Assembly (NCBI GenBank): GCA_030628905.1
Contig: DAOVQB010000087.1
Location: 1-17,544, forward strand
Direction of reading: 5' to 3'
Source: DAOVQB01 sp023128935
GTDB lineage: Bacteria; Eisenbacteria; RBG-16-71-46; CAIMUX01; WJJG01
DNA: 17,544 bases
The notes beneath the pieces were generated by a model that was not told the origin of the DNA, did no database searches, and saw only the letters and a program-made list of their open reading frames with translations. Below are positions 1 through 9,556 of the stretch, piece after piece. Numbering within the stretch: position 1 is the stretch's first letter; each line of letters opens with the position of its first letter. The position numbers were made by a program, and so were the translations under genes.

Positions 1-2
1 CA

Positions 3-40
3 CCGCGGGCCAAGGCGCCGCGGGCCAAGCCGCCGCGAGC
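3..40 (+). repeat. 15-bp coding tandem repeat (PRAK linker)
   Basis: CCGCGGGCCAAG occurs at 3-14 and again at 18-29, with a degenerate third unit starting at 33. The period is 15 bp, or five codons. In the helicase frame it encodes a PRAKA-PRAKP-PRAA linker. The array may continue beyond the left edge. Confidence 0.7.
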
Positions 41-1835
41 TGCACCGCCTACGACCCCTCCACCCAGTGCAATTCTACGCCCCCCCTCCCTCGGCGCGCT
101 TCTGATCACAACTACCATTGAGGATAGCGATCTCTTTATACCGCTGGCTCGAGGCGACTGGAACGATCGCCGGCACCATGAACTCTGTTTGTCCGCGCAC
201 CGCCTGTCGATGGTCAATAGCATTGATGAGCTGCTGTGCCTCCCGACCCTGCATGGGGTTCAGGAACTCTGGTATCAGACAGAGACAGTGCGCAAGGTCT
301 TGCGGCGGTTCCGGGGCCGTGCGCTGCTCTGTGACGAGGTCGGCCTCGGCAAGACGATCGAAGCGGGAATGATTATCAAGGAATACATTCTACGCGGATT
401 AGTTCGCTCGGTCCTCGTGCTGGTTCCGCCCTCCCTTGTCGCCCAATGGCGTGAAGAGATGTTGGTTAAGTTCGAGGTAGCCTTCGCGACGACAGCCGAT
501 CCCTTGCAGAAACGAGATCCCGACGCATTCTGGCGGGAAAGCCGCTTGATCATTGCTTCGCTTGCGCTGGCGAGATCCCAGCGCAATTTCCCCCGGCTTA
601 CCGCTCGGCCGTTCGATTTGATAGTAGTCGACGAAGCCCACCATCTGAAAAACCGCAATACCAAAGCCTGGAGGCTACTCAACAGCCTCAAATCCCGTTT
701 TCTGCTGCTGCTCACTGCAACCCCACTGCAGAACAACCTGGAGGAGTTGCACAACTTGATCACCCTGCTCAAGCCAGGCCAGCTGAAGACCCGCGCTGCC
801 TTCATCCGGGAATTCGTCTCGACTGAAGATCCAACCGTACCCCTCAACGAACAGAAACTCCGCGAGCTGCTCTCTGAGGTCATGGTCCGCAATACTCGCG
901 CCTTGGCCGGGCTGCGGCTGCCGCCACGGCACGCAACAACCGTGACCGTGGAACCAGCCGGTTTCGAGCAAGAACTCTATGATCGCCTCTCCAAGCTGGT
1001 CAGGACTAACTACCGGAAGGCAGGCGCAGCGCGCGGATTGAACCGGCTGACCCTACGGATGCTGCAGCGCGAGGCGGGCAGCAGTCCGCGCGCGCTCCTG
1101 AAGACCTTGCGCAAGATTGCAGCGACCCGCAGCCCCGAGGATTCCCTGCATGCCGAACTGCAGGCACTGGCAGAGATCGCACAGTCCATGGGATCCCATA
1201 CCAAGCTCGACGCCCTCGCCGAGTACCTACTGTCTTCCCGGGACAAGACGATTGTCTTTGTGAGCTTCCGTGAAACCCTCGCCTTTGCCGCCGAGACGCT
1301 CAGCAGACGAGGCCTCAAGGTCATTCTCTTCCATGGCGGAATGGCCGCGCGTGAGAAGGAAGCGGCAATCGATCTTTTTCGCAATGGCGGATCGACCCTT
1401 CTGACGACCGAAGTCGGTGGCGAGGGGCGCAATCTGCAGTTCTGCCACCGCATGGTGAATTTCGATCTGCCTTGGAACCCGATGCGCATCGAGCAACGCA
1501 TCGGCCGCATCCACCGGATCGGGCAGGAGCACGAGATCGAAATCGTTAACTTCTGTGCGCAGGGAAGCGTGGAAGACTATTTGCTTGAGATCTTGGACAA
1601 GAAGATTAACCTCTTCGAACTGGTTATCGGCGAGGTTGACCTGATCCTAGGCCAGCTCGAGGACAGACGAGAGTTCTCGGAAAGGGTGCTTGACGCGTGG
1701 GCCTCGGCTTCCTCGCAAGAGGATGCCGTTAAGAATTTCTCGCGGCTCTCGGATGACTTGGGACAGGCCAAGACGAACTACGAGCGCATCAAGTCCCTCG
1801 ACGAAACGCTTTTTGGCGAAGATTACGAGGTTTGA
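3..1835 (+). CDS. SNF2/RapA-family DEAD/DEAH-box helicase, 5'-truncated by window edge
   Basis: ATP-dependent Swi2/Snf2-type translocase, probably acting on DNA or on nucleoprotein or polymerase complexes in the cytoplasm. Visible motifs, by nucleotide: Walker A DEVGLGKT at 333-356, Walker B DEAH at 630-641, then LLTATPLQNN, and in the second RecA lobe TTEVGGEGRNLQ and the arginine-rich RIGRIHRIGQ. This frame has no stop from base 3 onward. The TTG at 189 and ATG at 210 are only the first internal start codons, and the text upstream of Walker A is normal helicase sequence. The gene therefore begins outside the window; 610 residues are visible. The first codons encode a Pro/Ala/Arg/Lys-rich linker with PRAKA/PRAKP repeats, suggesting another domain further upstream. 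It is followed after 1 nt by the zinc-knuckle gene, so the two are probably cotranscribed. The family is certain; the specific substrate is unknown. Confidence 0.93.
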   Translation, partial: PRAKAPRAKPPRAAPPTTPPPSAILRPPSLGALLITTTIEDSDLFIPLARGDWNDRRHHELCLSAHRLSMVNSIDELLCLPTLHGVQELWYQTETVRKVLRRFRGRALLCDEVGLGKTIEAGMIIKEYILRGLVRSVLVLVPPSLVAQWREEMLVKFEVAFATTADPLQKRDPDAFWRESRLIIASLALARSQRNFPRLTARPFDLIVVDEAHHLKNRNTKAWRLLNSLKSRFLLLLTATPLQNNLEELHNLITLLKPGQLKTRAAFIREFVSTEDPTVPLNEQKLRELLSEVMVRNTRALAGLRLPPRHATTVTVEPAGFEQELYDRLSKLVRTNYRKAGAARGLNRLTLRMLQREAGSSPRALLKTLRKIAATRSPEDSLHAELQALAEIAQSMGSHTKLDALAEYLLSSRDKTIVFVSFRETLAFAAETLSRRGLKVILFHGGMAAREKEAAIDLFRNGGSTLLTTEVGGEGRNLQFCHRMVNFDLPWNPMRIEQRIGRIHRIGQEHEIEIVNFCAQGSVEDYLLEILDKKINLFELVIGEVDLILGQLEDRREFSERVLDAWASASSQEDAVKNFSRLSDDLGQAKTNYERIKSLDETLFGEDYEV

Positions 1836-1836
1836 G

Positions 1837-2955
1837 ATGGAACCCCTCCATTTCGCCACCGAGGTTCTCGATCTCTATGGTGCCATAGTCGAGGAAATCC
1901 ACCCCGCGGACTCAGCGCCTAGTAAGCCCGAGCGGGTGCTTGCGCTTCTACCCGGTCCGCTTGCCGCCCGGCTGGGCTGGGAAGAGGAAGTTGTACTCTC
2001 GGGTCAGCCTGTCGCGCAGACGGACGGAGCCCTCGAGGTCGGTTATGGCTCGGCGAATCTCGAGCAGCTGCTCGATCTCCTGCGCAGTGATTGCAGCGTC
2101 GTTCGCGTGCACGGAAACATGCCCTGGCCCCACTCCCGCAACCTGGCATCTGAGGCGAACCGCATCTTCCGCTTTCACACAAAGGTCCGCATGACCTATC
2201 GCGGAACCCAGCCATCGCATGCAAGCTACCTGCTCGTCTACTACGCGCTGAATGCTGCCAGCGAGGATACTTACGAGGGCTTGGTGGCTTCCATGGTCAA
2301 CTGGTCAACGCTCTCACCGACACCAGAGTTGATCAAGCACGTCGCGGATGCCAGGCTGTTTTCTTTTCGTGAGAAGGGCGGCGAAACGGCGCGTGGTCAT
2401 TCCCTGGCCGATGCCTGCAGGGCTGTACACGCGGAGGCTTCGCGCAGGGCCGCGCGGCAGCTTGGGCAGTTCGTCAATCGCCTAGAACGCCGAAGCAAGA
2501 GGGACGCCGAGCGGCTATACAGCTACTATGAGGCGCTCGCGCAAGAGGAACGACGACGCAAGGGCCGAAGGCGTGCAAGCGGCGCCGCCAGGACGGAGGA
2601 AAGGCTGCGGGCGATCCGCAACGAGTACGAACGCAAGATCCGCGACCTAGATATGCGCTACGCCCTGCGCATCAGAATACGCCCGGCGGCTGCTGTCCAA
2701 GTGGAGATGCCCGTACTGCGCGGGACTTATCACCTTCAGTGGCGCCGCGCGGAACGCATGTTGCCGGTCACCTGGAATCTACTGCTGCACAGGTTCGAAC
2801 CGATTGCCTGCGACGGATGCGGAGAGGGCGTCTTGGAAATGGTGCTTGACGAGCAGCTCCACATCCTGTGCAGCGAGTGCGCGGCCGCAGCCAGTGCGGC
2901 GGGCAAGGGGACCACGGCGGGACAGCTAGCCAGAAGCACTCTCAGTGCCCCTTGA
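1837..2955 (+). CDS. Coiled-coil protein with C-terminal CxxC...CxxC zinc knuckle, partner of SNF2 helicase
   Basis: A 372-residue cytoplasmic protein; I do not recognise a named family. The start is the ATG at 1837, 1 nt after the helicase stop. An earlier in-frame start would lie inside the helicase gene and is not credible. The N-terminal 200 residues are a mixed globular region. Residues about 205-275 are strongly charged and helical (many Arg, Lys, Glu), which suggests a coiled coil. The C-terminus carries Cys325-x2-Cys328 and Cys345-x2-Cys348, a treble-clef or zinc-ribbon-like pair likely to bind one zinc. Near-zero spacing to the helicase implies translational coupling and a joint function, perhaps as a nucleic-acid-binding adaptor (inference). 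The gene looks intact, without signal peptide or membrane segment. Confidence 0.82.
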   Translation: MEPLHFATEVLDLYGAIVEEIHPADSAPSKPERVLALLPGPLAARLGWEEEVVLSGQPVAQTDGALEVGYGSANLEQLLDLLRSDCSVVRVHGNMPWPHSRNLASEANRIFRFHTKVRMTYRGTQPSHASYLLVYYALNAASEDTYEGLVASMVNWSTLSPTPELIKHVADARLFSFREKGGETARGHSLADACRAVHAEASRRAARQLGQFVNRLERRSKRDAERLYSYYEALAQEERRRKGRRRASGAARTEERLRAIRNEYERKIRDLDMRYALRIRIRPAAAVQVEMPVLRGTYHLQWRRAERMLPVTWNLLLHRFEPIACDGCGEGVLEMVLDEQLHILCSECAAAASAAGKGTTAGQLARSTLSAP

Positions 2956-3013
2956 GGTCGCGTGGGTTCAATAGAGCCCGCAGGCTGCAACGCAGGATGC
3001 AGTGCGAAGGAAG

Positions 3014-3040
3014 CAGAACGAAGGAAACAGAACGAAGGAA
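3014..3040 (+). repeat. 14-bp tandem repeat in the leader of the kinase gene
   Basis: CAGAACGAAGGAA at 3014-3026 recurs exactly at 3028-3040, a period of 14 bp. A partial GAAGGAAG precedes it at 3006-3013. The units are purine-rich and contain AAGGA, a Shine-Dalgarno-like core, 14-40 nt ahead of the chosen GTG start at 3054. They may act as standby ribosome sites or may simply be slippage products. No sigma-54 or clear sigma-70 promoter was seen in the 98-nt gap 2956-3053. Confidence 0.6.
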
Positions 3041-3053
3041 CCATGAGGTTGCA

Positions 3054-4697
3054 GTGAAGGCTATCCCGAAAGGCTTGGCTCCAAGGTTGATTCTTGCGCT
3101 GACGATCCTCGTGGCCGTCATCTCGGGGATCTCTGGCTACATCAACCTCCATATCCAGGAGCAGCAGCTACTGGATGAGATGGTTCTGGGCGCAGACCAG
3201 CTCTCACGCAGCATCACGAGCGCCACCTGGCACACCATGCTTGCCAATCAGTCGGATGCCACCTACCAGATCATGGAGACAATCGGGAAAGAGCATGGGA
3301 TCGAGAGCATTCGCATCTTCAACAAGGAAGGACACGTCACATTCTCGACCGATCCCCGTGCGTCCAGCCAGGTGGACAAGAATGCAGAGGCCTGCTTTCT
3401 CTGTCACGCCAAGGAAGAACCGCTGGTGCGTATTGACAGGCCCTCCCGATCCAGAATCATTCAGGGATCTGATGGCCGCCGCAGGATGGCCATGATCACG
3501 CCCATCTACAACGAACCCTCCTGCAGTAACGCGGCTTGTCACGCGCACCCGGAAGAAAAAACCGTGTTGGGTGTGCTGGACATCACCATGGATCTGGAAC
3601 GCGTCGAGCGAGAGGTGGCAGGTATCAAGCTGCGCACCTTGCTGATAACTCTGATCCAGATCGTCCTCATCGCGGTCATGACCGCGCTTTTCACTCGCCA
3701 TTTCGTGGGCCGGCCTATCCGCGAGCTCATCGGCGGGGCCAGGGCCGTCAGCGTCATGGAGTTGGATGAGCCGATCGTGGTAAAGGCGGGCGGAGAGCTT
3801 CACGAACTCGCGGATTCCTTCAATGTAATGAGAGAGAGACTAAAGGTCGCGCTGGGTGAACTCCACGAGTTCACGCAGCATCTGGAGCACAAGGTGGAGG
3901 AACGCAGCCAGCAGCTTATCGAGGCGCGACAGAAACTCATTCAGAGCGATCGCATGGCCTCCCTGGGACAACTGGCGGCCAGCGTGGCTCACGAGATCAA
4001 CAACCCTCTCTCAGGTGTCCTGAACCTCTCGATGCTCATGCAACGAATCCTGACCAATGACGGTCTGCCTTCGGAGCGAGTGGAGGATTTCCGGCGCTAC
4101 CTCTCGTCGGTCAGCAACGAGACCGCCCGTGTGGGCCGCATTGTCTCGGACTTGCTTTCGTTCTCACGCCGCTCCAAACCCCAGACCGCTGACGCGGATC
4201 TGAACGAGATCGTGGGTCAGACGATTTCTTTAATATCCCACAAGCTTGAACTCGCGGGTATCCACCTGGACCTCTGGCTGGATCCGAATTTGCCAAAGAT
4301 CCACTGCGATCGATCCCAGATGCAGCAGGTCGTGATCAACCTGGTTATGAATGCTGCCGAAGCGATGGTCGAGGGAGGGCGCGTCATTGCCCGCACACGG
4401 CTCGATCCAGGGCAAGAATCGACCGTACTGGAAGTAGAGGACTCAGGAACAGGCATTCCCGACGAGATCCTCTCGAGGATTTACGACCCCTTCTTCACGA
4501 CAAAGGAAGAGGGAAAGGGCGTGGGCCTCGGTCTGGCCGTTGTCTATGGCATCGTGGAAGCCCACGGTGGAACGATTGAGGTGAAGAGCAAGGTCAATGA
4601 AGGCACAACCTTCACGGTGAAGCTCCCCATTCATGGCGAGAGCAAAGACATCGAGACCGAATTCAAGGGAACCATTACAACGAGGTTCAAGGCGTGA
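3054..4697 (+). CDS. Membrane sensor histidine kinase with periplasmic c-type heme motifs
   Basis: Inner-membrane two-component sensor, 547 residues. I chose the GTG at 3054 because GAGG at 3045-3048 lies 5 nt upstream and the protein then begins MKAIPKGLAPRL just before the first membrane helix (about 11-33). The longer frame from 2868 would overlap the preceding gene. The periplasmic part, about 34-202, contains CFLCH (Cys114-His118, CX2CH) and CSNAACH (Cys157-His163, CX4CH), both covalent heme c sites. TM2 spans about 203-224, followed by HAMP, a coiled coil (about 265-310), HisKA with phospho-acceptor His323 in SVAHEINNPLSG, and HATPase_c with N-box NLVMNAAEAM, DSGTGIP and GKGVGLGL. All kinase motifs are intact. 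The coupled regulator gene at 5272 is the expected partner. A redox, NO/CO or electron-carrier signal is plausible but not shown. Confidence 0.94.
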   Translation: MKAIPKGLAPRLILALTILVAVISGISGYINLHIQEQQLLDEMVLGADQLSRSITSATWHTMLANQSDATYQIMETIGKEHGIESIRIFNKEGHVTFSTDPRASSQVDKNAEACFLCHAKEEPLVRIDRPSRSRIIQGSDGRRRMAMITPIYNEPSCSNAACHAHPEEKTVLGVLDITMDLERVEREVAGIKLRTLLITLIQIVLIAVMTALFTRHFVGRPIRELIGGARAVSVMELDEPIVVKAGGELHELADSFNVMRERLKVALGELHEFTQHLEHKVEERSQQLIEARQKLIQSDRMASLGQLAASVAHEINNPLSGVLNLSMLMQRILTNDGLPSERVEDFRRYLSSVSNETARVGRIVSDLLSFSRRSKPQTADADLNEIVGQTISLISHKLELAGIHLDLWLDPNLPKIHCDRSQMQQVVINLVMNAAEAMVEGGRVIARTRLDPGQESTVLEVEDSGTGIPDEILSRIYDPFFTTKEEGKGVGLGLAVVYGIVEAHGGTIEVKSKVNEGTTFTVKLPIHGESKDIETEFKGTITTRFKA

Positions 4698-5271
4698 GTT
4701 TCATCTGCCTTGCGCCGGGCAAGGAAGTGGGTAGGGCGGTTCTGGAAGCCATGGAAAATTGTCTGCAGGGCACATTCGGCCTCCCGACGCGCAGGCTGGG
4801 AGTCTTTCCCGAGCCGAGTGTCTCCTATGACTCCAAGCGTGATCAGTACAGCTCCTCCGACATGCTGCAGGTGCTGGCTGCCATTCAGCCCCCTGACGCG
4901 GTGCGCGTACTGGGCATCACGGAGCGAGACATTTTCATCCCTATGCTCAGTTTCATTTTCGGACAGGCTCAACTGGGCGGGCGGATTGCCCTGATTTCCT
5001 TGGCTCGCCTGCGGCAAACTTTCTATGGACTCCCGCCCGACCCGGAGCTTCTCATGAAGCGGGCCTGCAAAGAGGCGATACATGAGTTGGGGCACACCTT
5101 CGGACTCACCCACTGCCTTGACCAAGGCTGCGCCATGTCCCTTTCCACGGCCATCCAACAGGTGGACTCAAAGGCCCAAGCGTTCTGCGGGAACTGCAGA
5201 ACGCTTCTGCACGACCGATTCAAGGCGATTGGCATGATACCCAAGGACGGCGGTCACGCGGAGGACCACAC

Positions 5272-5275
<4 letters not shown>
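4694..5275 (+). CDS. amzA: Archaemetzincin-type zinc metalloprotease (peptidase M54)
   Basis: 193-residue cytoplasmic metalloprotease without signal peptide. The diagnostic motif is complete. HELGHTFGLTH supplies catalytic zinc ligands His130, His134 and His140 with Glu131 as general base. It is followed by Cys141, Cys146, Met148 (the Met-turn position) and Cys165-x2-Cys168, the cysteines that hold the second structural zinc of this family. The length matches known archaemetzincins (about 180-200). The GTG start at 4694 overlaps the kinase stop codon by 4 nt (GTGA), and its own stop overlaps the regulator start in the same way. It is therefore translationally coupled inside a two-component operon. 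The family is common in archaea and patchy in bacteria, with no settled substrate. A role in trimming or turning over the kinase, the regulator or a respiratory protein is inference. Confidence 0.93.
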
Positions 5276-6646
<1,371 letters not shown>

Positions 6647-6648
<2 letters not shown>

Positions 6649-6676
6649 AGGGATCGGATAGTGGAACCACCCCTTC
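6647..6676. terminator. Weak inverted repeat between convergent operons
   Basis: GAAGGG at 6647-6652 pairs with CCCTTC at 6671-6676, and an inner GTGG-AA-CCAC lies at 6661-6670. It sits just where the regulator operon and the minus-strand respiratory operon converge, and overlaps the regulator stop codon. There is no clear U-tract on either strand, so a bidirectional terminator is only a possibility. Confidence 0.3.
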
Positions 6677-6703
6677 TACTGGGACAGCTTTAGTGTGCAT
6701 GGG

Positions 6704-7522
6704 TTATGACTCGAGGAATACTTCACCCCAGATTTCATCCCAATCCGCATCTGGGTAGGCCATGGTGAAATCCGGAACTGGCACCCCGCCGTCAGCCAGA
6801 CTGATCCCAGCTGCAGGGGGTGAAAGCAATCGCTGTATACGTTCCATCTCTTGTAGAAGCCACGAACGGATCTCCTCGCCCTGCAGAAGGTGTCTAAAAC
6901 CAGTTTTTGCATCTTCTAGCTTTACCTTCAGATACCAGCCCTCCTGCGGCCCGCCCGTCGCGATAACGGTTCCTGCAACCGGTGAGAGCACACGTATGCT
7001 CCTTCCGCCCTTCGTAAGACGCCAGCCAACTCCGTTGATCTGAAGATGGCTGCCCCTCTCGGGCAGCTCAACCTTACTGGGTTCACCTATCAGACGCGAT
7101 CCGAGGTCGTCGAGGCCGATCTTGACCGTTCCGTCATTTTGGGGCTCAACCCAGGCGTGACCGCGGTGATACAGCCTGCCAGGAGGCATCTCAAACCCAA
7201 AGGCATGTGCGTCTTGAGGCGCGGTTTCCTTTGCCAGGATCTCATCGTTGAAGGCACAGTGGGAGCACTTGAAGCCATTTGTACAAGTTCGGCCGGCTAC
7301 ACGCCCAGAAATATCGTGCCGGCAGCGCCGTGCGGATAATGGCAGGCCACGGAACTCCTCATCCCAGCAGATCGCTTCCGCCTTGTGTTTCGTGAAATCA
7401 CGGACAGCCTTCAGGATCGCCACGGCAATCACTGTGATCACACAAGCAAGGACAGAGAAGAAGATCGCCAGGAAGATCACATGGCCCACACTCCAATCAA
7501 ATCCACTGATGCCGGGCAACAT
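6704..7522 (-). CDS. Membrane-anchored GcvH-like protein with four-cysteine motif, lipoyl lysine absent
   Basis: 272 residues, last gene of the respiratory operon. The ATG at 7522 is preceded by GGAGG and follows the NrfD-type gene stop by 10 nt. One N-terminal membrane helix spans about 12-38. Next comes a cysteine cluster, Cys67-x12-Cys80-x5-Cys86-x2-Cys89 (CRHDISGR...CTNGFKCSHC), likely a zinc or Fe-S site. Residues about 115-215 resemble glycine cleavage H protein: YHRGHAWVEPQNDGTVKIGLDDL, VELPERGS, SPVAGTVI, EGWYLKVKL. Aligned ungapped on the SPVAGTV proline, the residue eight before Pro181, where H protein carries lipoyl-lysine, is Gly173 within KGGRS; Lys171 is two positions off. No other glycine-cleavage genes are present, so a role in the electron-transfer complex is more likely than glycine catabolism. 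Confidence 0.85.
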   Translation of the reverse strand: MLPGISGFDWSVGHVIFLAIFFSVLACVITVIAVAILKAVRDFTKHKAEAICWDEEFRGLPLSARRCRHDISGRVAGRTCTNGFKCSHCAFNDEILAKETAPQDAHAFGFEMPPGRLYHRGHAWVEPQNDGTVKIGLDDLGSRLIGEPSKVELPERGSHLQINGVGWRLTKGGRSIRVLSPVAGTVIATGGPQEGWYLKVKLEDAKTGFRHLLQGEEIRSWLLQEMERIQRLLSPPAAGISLADGGVPVPDFTMAYPDADWDEIWGEVFLES

Positions 7523-7532
7523 GATCCCTCCG

Positions 7533-8777
7533 CTATGTTTTCCCCAGCTCCCTCTCTTTGGGATAAAGGGGCAGATACCGATACGAAAACGAGAAGAAGA
7601 TCACGCCATAGGCCAACACACCCAGAAACGTTGCGACTTCCTGCCAGCTCGGCCAGTATAGCACATACGGGTCGAACGGCAATGTTGGCAAGGCCAGGGT
7701 CTGGATCGTCATAACAAACCGGTTGATCGCAACCCCAATGCACGCGAGGATCCCACCCGTGATCAGCCAGCCCGTGCTCTGCCGCCTCCTCTTGTTGATC
7801 AGGATCACGGCCGGGAGTAATCCGAACAGAATGATCTCGGCCATTAGAATCCAAATTCCAAGCGTTGGCTCCGTATAGAAATCATATCCAAGAAACCCCA
7901 CAGCCGGTGCTGTTCTATTGAGCCACACAAGCGTGTCAGCGGATTTAAGCATAATGTAGACAACCAAGAGCCAACCCGAGATCCGCGCGAGTAGATCGAA
8001 AACCTCTGTCCCGACCAACCGCTTGCCTGTGATTTTCCGGACGAGGGAAGTGATCAGAATCAGGAAAGAGGGGCCTACGGCAATGGCAGACAGAACGAAC
8101 AGGAAGAACGTGGAAGGCCAGATAGCAAACCCCTCCCTGAAAGCAAAGGGTCGACCTTGAAGCACTCCGTATAAGCCGCCAAGAGAGCCCTGGTGAAAGA
8201 ATGAAAGGAACGTGCCAACAACTGCGAACGCGCCCATCATCTTGTGAAGCTCGAACTCAAAGACCAGGAATGAGGGGATTTGACTGAGCCTTCGATTCCG
8301 CAAGACGATTGGTATGTACTCGATCAACAGCACAGCCAAGTAGCATGTGATGCAGAAAGTCACTTCGGTCAGCATGGAGTGGACATTGGGGTGCCAAAAA
8401 GTGAACCATGCCCTGAGGGGTTGCCCTACATCGATCGCGAGTACCACAACCGCACCGCTATAACAGATAAAGCCCATTACAACAGCGCTGTTGATAATCG
8501 CCCGCAGCTCCCGCCGCTTCAGGACATGCATAAGGAAGCCGGTGAAGAACGCACCAGCTCCAAAGGCAATGATTGTCAAGTCCAGGAATATCCAGAGCCC
8601 GAAAATAAAACGATTGTTCATGTTTGTCTGGTTGAGCCCATGGGCAAGGCAGAGATACGCCCCATAAAGCCCCACACCCAGCAGTAGGAACCACGGCAGG
8701 AGCCAGAGACAGAAGCGCCCCAGCGGTGCTCGATCCGCGCCTCTCTCAAGCACATTCCCATCCAAGCTTCGGCCCAT
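7533..8777 (-). CDS. NrfD/PsrC/HybB-family quinone-interacting membrane subunit (QrcD-like)
   Basis: 414-residue inner-membrane protein with about ten hydrophobic helices: roughly 22-44, 57-85, 92-115, 128-149, 168-185, 213-237, 261-279, 297-316, 326-345 and 369-390. This is the layout of the 10-TM HybB/QrcD/ActC branch of the NrfD superfamily. The HQGSLGGLYG stretch at 185-194 resembles the HQSSLG motif of that branch. I chose the ATG at 8777, 4 nt after the Fe-S gene stop and with TAAGG just upstream. The longer frame reaching 9125 only re-reads the Fe-S gene out of frame. Its role is to oxidise or reduce menaquinone at the membrane and exchange electrons with the Fe-S subunit. The direction of electron flow cannot be read from sequence. 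Confidence 0.92.
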   Translation of the reverse strand: MGRSLDGNVLERGADRAPLGRFCLWLLPWFLLLGVGLYGAYLCLAHGLNQTNMNNRFIFGLWIFLDLTIIAFGAGAFFTGFLMHVLKRRELRAIINSAVVMGFICYSGAVVVLAIDVGQPLRAWFTFWHPNVHSMLTEVTFCITCYLAVLLIEYIPIVLRNRRLSQIPSFLVFEFELHKMMGAFAVVGTFLSFFHQGSLGGLYGVLQGRPFAFREGFAIWPSTFFLFVLSAIAVGPSFLILITSLVRKITGKRLVGTEVFDLLARISGWLLVVYIMLKSADTLVWLNRTAPAVGFLGYDFYTEPTLGIWILMAEIILFGLLPAVILINKRRRQSTGWLITGGILACIGVAINRFVMTIQTLALPTLPFDPYVLYWPSWQEVATFLGVLAYGVIFFSFSYRYLPLYPKERELGKT

Positions 8778-8781
8778 TGCC

Positions 8782-9555
8782 TTACCCAGCACCACCCATC
8801 TCCTTCGCGGCAGCGGGGAGCTTTGCGCCGAGCTCCCGGATCCATCTATGGTCCGACAGATAATAAACCTTCGGCCGGGTGTCGAGCCGCTCGAGCAGAC
8901 GGAAGGCCCGTGGACTCCTAATGAGGTGGGCAAGCTGGCCCTGCTTGTCGAGCAGATTGCCGAAGTGAATGGCGCCGACAGGACAGACCTCGGCGCAAGC
9001 GGGCACATACTCATCGCCCCGTAATTGCTTTCTCCCCTCCGCAGCGGCCTTCTCGCGCGCCGCCTGCCATCTCCCGTGGCAGAAATTGCACTTCTCAACC
9101 ACGCCGCGCATGCGGGGCGAGACATATGGATTTAAGGCCTTCTCCATTCCCTGGGGCCAGGATGGATCCCACCAATTGAAGCAGCGCGCGTGATAGGGAC
9201 AGGCCGCCATACAGTAGCGGCAGCCTAGGCAGCGTTCCGGGATAGTGCTCACGATCCCCGTCTCAGGATCGACATCAACCGCATTCTGGGGACAGACCGA
9301 AACGCACGGGGTCTTGTGGTCGCACTGCTGGCACATGATGGGCAAAAAGGCGGTGCAGCTGTCCGGGTAGGGCCGGCCATTGTCGATACGATAGACCCGG
9401 ATCCAAGTAACCCCCTTGTTCACGCCCGCGGCAGGCGGAGGCACTGAGACATTGTTCTCGACCGCACAAGCAACCACGCAGGCGCCGCATCCAGTGCAAC
9501 GGTCCACATCGATGGCCATGCCGTAGCGAATATGCCCAATGCTGCGGCTCTCCAT
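8782..9555 (-). CDS. Four-cluster [4Fe-4S] ferredoxin-type subunit (QrcC/PsrB-like)
   Basis: 257-residue electron-transfer subunit linking the molybdopterin-family subunit to the NrfD-type membrane protein. Four cluster motifs are complete: Cys20-x2-Cys23-x2-Cys26-x3-Cys30; Cys75-x2-Cys78-x5-Cys84-x3-Cys88; Cys109-x2-Cys112-x2-Cys115-x3-Cys119; and Cys156-x2-Cys159 with Cys187-x3-Cys191. This is the usual DmsB/PsrB/TtrB pattern, in which motifs cross-coordinate. It has no Tat signal of its own, so if periplasmic it would travel with the Tat-signalled subunit. The ATG at 9555 has GGAGG 5 nt upstream, provided by a 35-bp duplication of the preceding gene's end. In alternative complex III this subunit is fused to the molybdopterin-like subunit; here it is separate, as in Qrc. 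Confidence 0.94.
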   Translation of the reverse strand: MESRSIGHIRYGMAIDVDRCTGCGACVVACAVENNVSVPPPAAGVNKGVTWIRVYRIDNGRPYPDSCTAFLPIMCQQCDHKTPCVSVCPQNAVDVDPETGIVSTIPERCLGCRYCMAACPYHARCFNWWDPSWPQGMEKALNPYVSPRMRGVVEKCNFCHGRWQAAREKAAAEGRKQLRGDEYVPACAEVCPVGAIHFGNLLDKQGQLAHLIRSPRAFRLLERLDTRPKVYYLSDHRWIRELGAKLPAAAKEMGGAG

Positions 9556-9556
9556 C

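Noticed and set aside
189..191. TTG at 189 as the real start of the helicase
   Set aside because: The frame is open to the window edge, and residues before 189 continue without a stop; a start 49 codons before Walker A would leave no usual upstream helicase segment.
3228..3245. Sigma-54-like TGGCAC...TTGCC on the plus strand
   Set aside because: The spacer is 7 nt instead of 5 and it lies inside the kinase coding sequence.
3204..3803. 199-residue minus-strand frame inside the kinase gene
   Set aside because: It is antisense to a gene with intact HisKA and heme motifs, has low-complexity composition and no ribosome binding site; it is a shadow of a high-GC gene.
6704..7522. Genuine glycine cleavage H protein
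   Set aside because: It has a membrane anchor, a cysteine cluster and no lysine at the lipoyl position; no gcvT or gcvP gene is nearby.
8778..9125. N-terminal extension of the NrfD-type frame
   Set aside because: It re-reads the Fe-S subunit gene in another frame; the ATG at 8777 with TAAGG upstream gives the normal family length.
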